From contig DAIOSQ010000044.1 of the NCBI GenBank assembly GCA_036752465.1, positions 1 to 16,224 of the forward strand: a stretch of DNA of 16,224 nucleotides. Direction: 5' to 3'. The notes beneath the pieces were generated by a model that worked only from the letters and a program-made list of their open reading frames with translations, was not told the DNA's origin and ran no database searches. This document shows positions 1 through 5,156 of the stretch, piece by piece (positions within the stretch are counted from its first letter, which is position 1; every line of letters starts with the position of its first letter). This DNA is from DAIOSQ01 sp036752465. Its GTDB lineage: Bacteria > Pseudomonadota > Gammaproteobacteria > Legionellales > Legionellaceae. The translations under genes and the position numbers were made by a program.

Positions 1-430
1 GATCTCGCGTTAAAAAAATGGCCTCAGCTTCCGCTAAAATCGCAGCTTGATCCTGGGCATCGATCAGCAACACCCGAATCTCGCCAGCGCAAGGCTTATA
101 CATATCAAAACTATACTGGGCCAATGACCACATCACTTGGGCTTGATAGGATAGTGGCTGAGAGAGCTGGTAAATGCCCTCAGGCAAGGCCGTAACCGCA
201 TATGCAATGGCTGCAACATCGGTGCCCTGCTCCATGCCTATATAAACCTGCTTGACCGAGCCATCCGCATGACAGAGAACACAGACATCTCCCAACGCCC
301 CGCGAAACCGCTGTGCGGCTAAATAGCGCTGCTCAACCGCACTTAGCTGATCCATGTGCTCGGCTGCCAGCAGTTGTAATGGGTATCCCGTAACTGCCTG
401 GGTTTGATAAAATTGGCATGCTTGCATCAT
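1..430 (-). CDS. M17 leucyl aminopeptidase family protein, N-terminal part (cut by window edge)
   Basis: My translation of the minus strand from ATG at 430 gives 143 residues that run off the left edge without a stop. The segment resembles the N-terminal domain of the M17 cytosolic leucyl aminopeptidase family (PepA/PepB-like), including a W-S-L-A-Q-Y-S-F-D-M-Y-K stretch near residues 102-113. It ends in F-L-T-R-D, where relatives continue into the catalytic domain. The metal-binding and catalytic residues lie outside the window, so activity cannot be judged. Family members remove N-terminal residues from peptides in the cytoplasm using two metal ions. The ATG shares one base with the murJ stop (TAATG), and a GAGG ribosome binding site (436-439) lies inside murJ, so translation is probably coupled to murJ. 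A second ATG at 427 is equally possible. The family assignment is fairly sure; the subgroup is not. Confidence 0.75.
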   Translation of the reverse strand, partial: MMQACQFYQTQAVTGYPLQLLAAEHMDQLSAVEQRYLAAQRFRGALGDVCVLCHADGSVKQVYIGMEQGTDVAAIAYAVTALPEGIYQLSQPLSYQAQVMWSLAQYSFDMYKPCAGEIRVLLIDAQDQAAILAEAEAIFLTRD

Positions 431-2001
431 TACTCCCTCATCTGACCGCGAAATTGTTTGATTCTAACCCCAAAAAGCGCCAAAGATAATAAGTAAATCA
501 CTGTTGCTGCCAAAACATGTGCCAACAGCAGCCCCAAGCGATGTGACATCGATCGTTCCAACCAAAATGACAAGTTTTCGGCCGCATAGTTGAGATAAAT
601 CGACAAGACTGCATTAGCCAAAATGGTCTGCACTAAAAACCGCCACCAACCAGACATCGGTTTATAAATGCCACGTTTTATCAACAATACCAGTAAAACA
701 CCACAATTGAGATAACCCGCCAAAGCAGAAGCCAAAGCCAAGCCAGCATGCGCCAGGGGCCTAATGAGCAAAGCGCACAGGCAGGTATTGACCAACATAG
801 CAACCGCACCTACTTTAACCGGGGTCTTAATATTTTGTTTGGCATAAAAACCAGACGCCAATACTTTGACCATCATAAACGCTGGAATACCACTACCTAA
901 GGTGATGAGACTTTTTTGTGTCTGCAATGCATCGAAACTAGAAAAATGACCATAGGTAAAACAGCTGGCTATCAAGGGCAGCGCGAACAACATCAACCCC
1001 AGACCTGAGGGCAGGCCAATCAGTAGCAATAAGCGCAACGCCCAGTCTAGAGCCCGCGAAAATAACAGATCGCTCTGTTCAGCATGCCGCCGCGACAAAT
1101 GCGGTAAGATAACCGTAGCAATGGCGACCCCAAACACGCCCAAAGGGAAATCCACTAAACGATCGGTATAAAACAACCAAGTTACACTGCCGACTTGTAA
1201 AAATGAAGCAAACACCGTATCAATCATCAAATTGATTTGGGCGATTGATACCCCAAACAACGCCGGAACCATCAGATGTAGCACCCGCTTAACGCCATCG
1301 TCACGCCAAAATATTTGTGGGCGAAGCAAGAGCTTTTTCTGAGCTAAAAATGGCAATTGGAACAACAATTGTACCATCCCAGCCAACAGCACGCCCCAAG
1401 CCAGCGCCAGCACAGGTGGCTGAAAATAATGGCTCAAATAGATTGCCGCACCCAACATCGATAGGTTTAATAACACCGGCGTGATTGCCGGAACGCCAAA
1501 ATAGCCATAGGTATTCAAGATAGCACCAGCCATGGCAGTCAATGAAATGAGCATCAGGTAGGGAAAAGTTATCCGCAACATCTCGGTAGTCAGCACACTA
1601 CGTGTCGATTCAGCGGCAAAGCCCGGGGCAAATATAACCGTTATCAGAGGTGCCGCACACACGGCGACCACGGTCACCAAAGTCAGCACCAATGACATAC
1701 TGCCCAATATTCTGGCAATAAATGTGCGCACATCCGCCGCGGAGCGGGTTTTCTGGTATTCCGCCAGTACTGGCACAAACGCCTGTGAAAAAGCACCTTC
1801 GGCAAATAAACGGCGCATAAAATTAGGAATGCGGAAGGCAACATAGAATGCATCCATGCCCGCTTGCGCGCCAAACATTTGCGCAATCACCATATCGCGA
1901 ACAAACCCAACGATGCGAGAGATGAATGTCATGACAGATACCAAAGAGGTAGCACGCAGCAAACTTTGACGCTTGGTGACGATGGCTTCGGACAAAGACA
2001 T
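430..2001 (-). CDS. murJ: MurJ, lipid II flippase
   Basis: A 523-residue integral membrane protein of the MurJ (MviN) family in the MOP exporter superfamily, which flips the peptidoglycan precursor lipid II across the inner membrane. The length is typical, and hydrophobic stretches consistent with about 14 membrane segments run through the protein. The N-terminal signature is intact: S-R at 28-29, G-F-V-R-D ending at D36, M-D-A-F-Y-V-A-F-R near 49-57, and R-R-L-F-A-E-G-A-F-S-Q-A-F near 63-75. These include the charged residues that line the cavity in the E. coli protein (its R18, R24, D39, R52 and R53). The ATG at 2001 has only a weak ribosome binding site, but no better start precedes the first membrane segment. 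It is divergent from rpsT, as in many gammaproteobacteria, but is followed by an aminopeptidase gene rather than ribF. Confidence 0.95.
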   Translation of the reverse strand: MSLSEAIVTKRQSLLRATSLVSVMTFISRIVGFVRDMVIAQMFGAQAGMDAFYVAFRIPNFMRRLFAEGAFSQAFVPVLAEYQKTRSAADVRTFIARILGSMSLVLTLVTVVAVCAAPLITVIFAPGFAAESTRSVLTTEMLRITFPYLMLISLTAMAGAILNTYGYFGVPAITPVLLNLSMLGAAIYLSHYFQPPVLALAWGVLLAGMVQLLFQLPFLAQKKLLLRPQIFWRDDGVKRVLHLMVPALFGVSIAQINLMIDTVFASFLQVGSVTWLFYTDRLVDFPLGVFGVAIATVILPHLSRRHAEQSDLLFSRALDWALRLLLLIGLPSGLGLMLFALPLIASCFTYGHFSSFDALQTQKSLITLGSGIPAFMMVKVLASGFYAKQNIKTPVKVGAVAMLVNTCLCALLIRPLAHAGLALASALAGYLNCGVLLVLLIKRGIYKPMSGWWRFLVQTILANAVLSIYLNYAAENLSFWLERSMSHRLGLLLAHVLAATVIYLLSLALFGVRIKQFRGQMRE

Positions 2002-2042
2002 AGTTCAAATGGCCTATTGTGTGAGATTAGATGCGACAGATC

Positions 2043-2071
2043 TTGACAACTTCTCACGAATTATGCAAGAT
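2043..2071 (+). promoter_or_regulatory. Probable sigma-70 promoter of rpsT
   Basis: A perfect -35 hexamer TTGACA (2043-2048) is followed after 17 bases by CAAGAT (2066-2071), a weak -10 that keeps the second, fifth and sixth consensus bases. The start would fall near 2078, giving a leader of about 30 bases before the GTG of rpsT. The position, strand and spacing fit; no experimental support is visible. Confidence 0.55.
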
Positions 2072-2087
2072 CGCACTCTTTTGTAAA
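2060..2087 (-). promoter_or_regulatory. Probable sigma-70 promoter of murJ, overlapping the rpsT promoter
   Basis: Read on the minus strand, TTTACA (2082-2087) is followed after 16 bases by CATAAT (2060-2065). Each hexamer matches consensus at five of six positions. Transcription would start near 2053, about 50 bases before the murJ ATG. The -10 of the rpsT promoter lies in the spacer of this one, so the two promoters occupy the same DNA on opposite strands. Confidence 0.5.
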
Positions 2088-2109
2088 ATTGAATAATTGG
2101 AGATTGTAA

Positions 2110-2373
2110 GTGGCAAACATCAAGTCCGCGATCAAACGAGCCCGCCAAAATGTTAAGTTGCGCAAACAAAACGCAAGCGCCCGTTCTATGTTCCGCACAT
2201 ATGTCAAAAACGTTATTAAGGCAATTGAAGCCGGTGATAAACAAGCTGCTTCAGCCGCTTTTGCAAAAGCACAACCCGTTCTTGACAAAGCAGCTGGCAA
2301 AGGTTTGATTCACAAGAACAAAGCAGCACGCCTAAAAAGCCGCTTATCTGCTCGTGTTAAAGCCATGGCATAA
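2110..2373 (+). CDS. rpsT: 30S ribosomal protein S20
   Basis: Encodes 87 residues, the same length as E. coli S20, beginning [11 protein letters not shown] and rich in lysine, arginine and alanine as this 16S rRNA-binding helical protein always is. S20 binds early during 30S assembly. The start is GTG at 2110, preceded by GGAG (2099-2102) seven bases away; no ATG fits the conserved N-terminus. A non-ATG start is notable because E. coli rpsT starts with UUG and its weak start is tied to autogenous translational control, so similar control may operate here (inference). It is divergent from murJ and followed by infA on the same strand, 151 bases downstream. Confidence 0.97.
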   Translation: MANIKSAIKRARQNVKLRKQNASARSMFRTYVKNVIKAIEAGDKQAASAAFAKAQPVLDKAAGKGLIHKNKAARLKSRLSARVKAMA

Positions 2374-2383
2374 CCATTGGCGA

Positions 2384-2395
2384 GGGCTTCGGCCC
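2384..2395 (+). terminator. Short UUCG-loop hairpin after rpsT, possible weak terminator
   Basis: GGGC-TTCG-GCCC forms a four-pair stem closed by the very stable C(UUCG)G tetraloop, 10 bases after the rpsT stop. No run of T follows on either strand, so it is not a textbook intrinsic terminator. It may protect the 3' end or cause pausing. Confidence 0.3.
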
Positions 2396-2468
2396 CTACC
2401 CATACCACAAATAGCCTAAAATGAAACGAACCGTGTATCACGTCGCACGTATTCAGAGTGTGGCAGCG

Positions 2469-2497
2469 TTGCCAATTCTCGCAATTTAGTGCACTAT
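2469..2497 (+). promoter_or_regulatory. Candidate promoter of infA
   Basis: TTGCCA (2469-2474), 17 bases, then CACTAT (2492-2497). The spacing is ideal and the -35 is good, but the -10 matches at only three positions. The start would be near 2504, about 20 bases upstream of the infA ATG. The rest of the 2374-2524 gap shows only the hairpin and a 22-codon open frame without a ribosome binding site. Confidence 0.35.
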
Positions 2498-2524
2498 TCG
2501 TGTTTTAATTAAATTGAGGAACAG

Positions 2525-2746
2525 ATGGCAAAAGAAGACCACATTGAAATGGCAGGTACGGTGGTAGAAACGCTGCCCAACACCATGTTTCGCGTCGAGC
2601 TTGAAAATGGCCATATCGTCATAGCACATATTTCCGGAAGAATGCGTAAAAATTACATCCGAATTCTTACCGGAGACAAAGTCAAAGTTGAATTAACACC
2701 TTACGATTTAAGTAAAGGTCGCATTATATTTCGCGACAAAAACTAA
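2525..2746 (+). CDS. infA: Translation initiation factor IF-1
   Basis: Encodes 73 residues, close to the usual 71-72, forming the single OB (S1-like) fold of IF-1. The family signature is nearly unchanged: M-A-K-E-D near the start, [15 protein letters not shown] in the middle, and [11 protein letters not shown] and [11 protein letters not shown] near the end. IF-1 sits in the ribosomal A site during initiation and works with IF-2 and IF-3. The ATG at 2525 follows GAGGA (2516-2520). In many gammaproteobacteria infA lies near clpA or aat; here it follows rpsT, making a small pair of translation genes. It converges on pmbA with a 58-base gap in which I see no clear terminator. Confidence 0.97.
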   Translation: MAKEDHIEMAGTVVETLPNTMFRVELENGHIVIAHISGRMRKNYIRILTGDKVKVELTPYDLSKGRIIFRDKN

Positions 2747-2804
2747 GTGTAAATTTTCCCTTCAAGCAGGCTCAACGAGTAGAATGGGTATAGATAGCAC
2801 GACG

Positions 2805-4166
2805 CTAAGTTCCTGCAATCATCATTTCACCGATAAGAATAGAGCCACAGCGCGTCGCTATATTTGGATTTAAATCATGGCCAATGGCACGAATGGCCAA
2901 AAACATTTGCATCAAGTTGCCTGCAATGGTCACTTCCTCCACCGGATATTGAATTTCACCGCGTTCGACCCAAAAGCCAGACGCTCCGCGTGAGTAATCT
3001 CCGGTCATCCCATTGATACCTTGTCCCATCAACTCAGTGACCAAGAACCCAGTATCCATCATCTTTACTAAATCATCGAAAGAATCCACATTGGCATCTG
3101 CCGTGAGGTTGTATACACCGCCGCAGTTAGCGGTAGTCGCTAAGCCTAGTTTTCTTGCTGAAAAGCAACTCAAAGCATATTGTCGCAATATGCCTTGCTC
3201 CACAAAAACATTCTGCCGGGTTGGCACACCCTCCGCATCAAACACTGCGCTGCCCAACGCTCTCGGTATGCGCGGTTGTTCATGAATGCGCACCCAGTCT
3301 GGAAAAATCTGCTGATCAAGTGCCTCCAACAAAAAAGATTGCTTGCGATACAGGTTGGTACCGCTGATGGCAGCAATCAGCGCACTCAAAATACCCGCCG
3401 ACAACCGCGAAGAAAATAAAACCGGAGCCTTTTGTGTCTTGAGCTTGCGCGCTCCAAGTTTGCTTACAGTCCGCGCAACCGCACTTTGCGCAATCGCTTC
3501 AAGCGTTTCAAGCGCTGCGGGATGCCGCGCAGTCGAAAATTCATAGTCCCGTTGCATCGCTCCCTGTGCGGTGGCAATCAGCGAACAACTGATGGTATGG
3601 CGAGTACTATGCGCAAAATGCTCAAAGCCTTGCGAGGTGGCGTAGCCATGACAAAAATCATAGCTGGCCATATGAGTGCCATCGGTATTATCAATACGAG
3701 AGTCTATATTCAACGCATGGCGTTCACAGTGCAGGGCTTTGGCAATCGCTTGTTCCGGCGTAATATTCCAATGATGAAACAAATCTAAATCGCTAGAATC
3801 ATCGTTCAGCAAGGCTTTTTCTGGCAAAGCAAAGCAAGGGTCTCCGGCACTAATTTTTGCAATCTCAATGGCTGCATGAACCATCGCCTCTAGAGCTTTT
3901 GTGGTCGTATCACTGCTGCTGGCACTGCCTTTTTGGTGACCGATATACACGGTGGTGCTGACGCCTTTGTCTTCACTGAAAGCTACTGTTTCCACCTCGC
4001 CCATGCGCACATCGACGGCAAAACCACTGTCATGATTGACGCTAACTGCAGCCTCATCAGCACCCAAAGTTTGCGCCAATTGCAGCACTTGATGCATGGT
4101 TGCTTGCAATTCTGTGGTTGACTTGCGCTGGTAAGTATTGTTATGTTTCGTTAAAGTTTTCATCAT
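2805..4166 (-). CDS. pmbA: PmbA (TldE), subunit of the TldD/TldE metalloprotease
   Basis: A member of the TldD/PmbA (peptidase U62) family that matches E. coli PmbA throughout. Shared landmarks include G-S-A-S-S-(S/T)-D, D-L-D-L-F-H, L-Y-R-K-Q-S-F-L, Y-A-L-S-C-F-S-A-R-K-L-G-L, V-T-E-L-M-G-Q-G, T-G-D-Y-S-R-G-A-S-G-F-W-V, and a C-terminal C-G-S-I-L-I-G-E-M-M-I-A-G-T. In E. coli PmbA pairs with TldD as a heterodimeric zinc-dependent protease that matures microcin B17 and degrades CcdA; PmbA itself lacks the zinc-binding histidines. No tldD is in view. I chose ATG 4166 (453 residues, close to E. coli's 450) over an in-frame ATG at 4226, because the longer form would overlap the divergent gene and adds a segment unlike the family. 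The ribosome binding site is weak at either start. Confidence 0.93.
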   Translation of the reverse strand: MMKTLTKHNNTYQRKSTTELQATMHQVLQLAQTLGADEAAVSVNHDSGFAVDVRMGEVETVAFSEDKGVSTTVYIGHQKGSASSSDTTTKALEAMVHAAIEIAKISAGDPCFALPEKALLNDDSSDLDLFHHWNITPEQAIAKALHCERHALNIDSRIDNTDGTHMASYDFCHGYATSQGFEHFAHSTRHTISCSLIATAQGAMQRDYEFSTARHPAALETLEAIAQSAVARTVSKLGARKLKTQKAPVLFSSRLSAGILSALIAAISGTNLYRKQSFLLEALDQQIFPDWVRIHEQPRIPRALGSAVFDAEGVPTRQNVFVEQGILRQYALSCFSARKLGLATTANCGGVYNLTADANVDSFDDLVKMMDTGFLVTELMGQGINGMTGDYSRGASGFWVERGEIQYPVEEVTIAGNLMQMFLAIRAIGHDLNPNIATRCGSILIGEMMIAGT

Positions 4167-4214
4167 CAATCCAGGTTGATTCGACACGTTATGCACAAAG
4201 GATACTAGATTCAG

Positions 4215-4964
4215 ATGCCAAGGCAAATCTTTTCATTGAGTATGCACATCCTCGTCGGTTGTATGCTGCTGAGTACGGCAAGTGCAGCCAATCATTGGCG
4301 CGTCTTGCAAGAAGGCCTTGCCTACAAAGATTACGGCCCCAGTATACTTTCGCCGTGGTCACATATCCACGTGTTTAAAATCGATTTGCGTTATTATCAA
4401 TTGGACCTGGTCACCGCTCAAGATCTTTCTAAAGCACTGGCATCAGTCAATGAACTGGCGGATGCCAACCACGCGCTATTGGCCATTAATGGTGGTTTTT
4501 TTGATGAAAATTCTCAACCACTGGGCTTGCGTATAGGTCACCATCAACTGCGCCACCCGCTCAAAACAATTAGTTGGTGGGGGATCTTTTATATCAAACA
4601 ACACACCGCACATATCACCAACTATCAACAGTTCAGCCAACATGCCAACATCAGCTTTGCCGTGCAAAGTGGGCCGAGATTATTGATAAATGGTCGTATA
4701 CCGCGCCTCAAAGACGGGATAGCAGAGCGCTCAGCCCTCGGTATCAGTGATGACGGCACGATTATTATTTTGGTGACACAAAACTCCCCCCTGACCACCA
4801 CGGCAGTAGCCCATTTGCTAAAAACCCGTTTACACTGCCGCTCCGCGCTTAATTTAGATGGCGGTGGCTCCAGCCAACTGTACGCCAATATCGCTAATTT
4901 TAAAATCAACGCTTATGGCTTTTCGCATGTCAGTGATGCCATTCTCGTCAAACCCTACAGCTAG
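4215..4964 (+). CDS. Exported phosphodiester glycosidase family (NAGPA-domain) protein
   Basis: Encodes 249 residues. The first 25 form a signal peptide: Arg3, a hydrophobic core (about 5-20) and an A-S-A cleavage site before A25, so the mature protein should be periplasmic or secreted. The rest is a NAGPA domain (phosphodiester glycosidase, DUF2233 type), named after the mammalian enzyme that uncovers mannose-6-phosphate tags. Visible landmarks are I-N-G-G-F-F (91-96), V-Q-S-G-P-R-L-L-I-N-G-R (150-161), E-R-S-A-L-G-I (171-177) and N-L-D-G-G-G-S-S (213-220). The bacterial substrate is not known from sequence; cell-wall or exopolysaccharide phosphodiesters are possible. The gene is divergent from pmbA with 48 bases between starts. 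The start is uncertain: AAAGGA is 13 bases from ATG 4215, and ATG 4242 would give a shorter signal peptide. The family call is firm. Confidence 0.85.
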   Translation: MPRQIFSLSMHILVGCMLLSTASAANHWRVLQEGLAYKDYGPSILSPWSHIHVFKIDLRYYQLDLVTAQDLSKALASVNELADANHALLAINGGFFDENSQPLGLRIGHHQLRHPLKTISWWGIFYIKQHTAHITNYQQFSQHANISFAVQSGPRLLINGRIPRLKDGIAERSALGISDDGTIIILVTQNSPLTTTAVAHLLKTRLHCRSALNLDGGGSSQLYANIANFKINAYGFSHVSDAILVKPYS

Positions 4965-5001
4965 ACTCTGCTGGTGCGGTATCTGAGTGTATCTCCTATG
5001 A

Positions 5002-5021
5002 TTTTCCACATGTTATCCACA
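5002..5021 (+). promoter_or_regulatory. Two tandem DnaA boxes upstream of nrdAB
   Basis: A perfect DnaA box TTATCCACA (5013-5021) is preceded by a one-mismatch box TTTTCCACA (5002-5010). Both face the same way and their starts are 11 bases apart, about one helical turn. E. coli nrdAB is known to carry DnaA boxes upstream of its promoter and to be regulated by DnaA, so this is the expected place for them. Confidence 0.75.
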
Positions 5022-5043
5022 AGATACTCAAGCAGTTATTCTC

Positions 5044-5072
5044 TTGCTATTTTACTAGAAACACATTATCTT
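5044..5072 (+). promoter_or_regulatory. Candidate nrdA promoter, -10 inside the first NrdR box
   Basis: TTGCTA (5044-5049), 17 bases, then TATCTT (5067-5072), each matching consensus at four of six positions. It lies about 20 bases downstream of the DnaA boxes, and its -10 falls within the first NrdR box, as expected for repression by occlusion. The region is AT-rich and other -10 candidates exist (for example TATATG at 5096-5101). Confidence 0.35.
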
Positions 5073-5107
5073 GTTTAAATAAAGCTTTAAAAATCTATAT
5101 GTTGTGT
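5061..5107 (+). promoter_or_regulatory. Pair of NrdR boxes
   Basis: Box 1 (5061-5076, ACACATTATCTTGTTT) and box 2 (5092-5107, AATCTATATGTTGTGT) each match the NrdR consensus acaCwAtATaTwGtgt at 13 of 16 positions by my count. Their centres are 31 bases apart, the three-turn spacing typical of NrdR operators. The outer half-sites ACACA and TGTGT are exact complements. The palindrome TAAAGCTTTA (5080-5089) sits almost exactly at the midpoint. NrdR represses ribonucleotide reductase genes when bound to dATP/ATP. The nrdR gene itself is not in the window. Confidence 0.8.
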
Positions 5108-5156
5108 TTGCCTGTAAAAATAGCGCCAAACAATAGCTATCACCTGTGGAGGAAAT

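Noticed and set aside
2421..2489. A 22-codon open frame (M-K-R-T-V-Y-H-V...) between rpsT and infA
   Set aside because: It has no ribosome binding site, overlaps the infA promoter candidate and has no recognisable composition; it is probably chance.
4167..4214. A divergent promoter pair between pmbA and the NAGPA gene
   Set aside because: I found only partial hexamers (TTGATT with GATACT at 19-base spacing, and CATAAC without a -35), too weak to call.
4167..4226. Extended N-terminus of pmbA from ATG 4226
   Set aside because: It would overlap the start of the divergent gene, the extra 20 residues do not resemble the family, and ATG 4166 gives the usual length.
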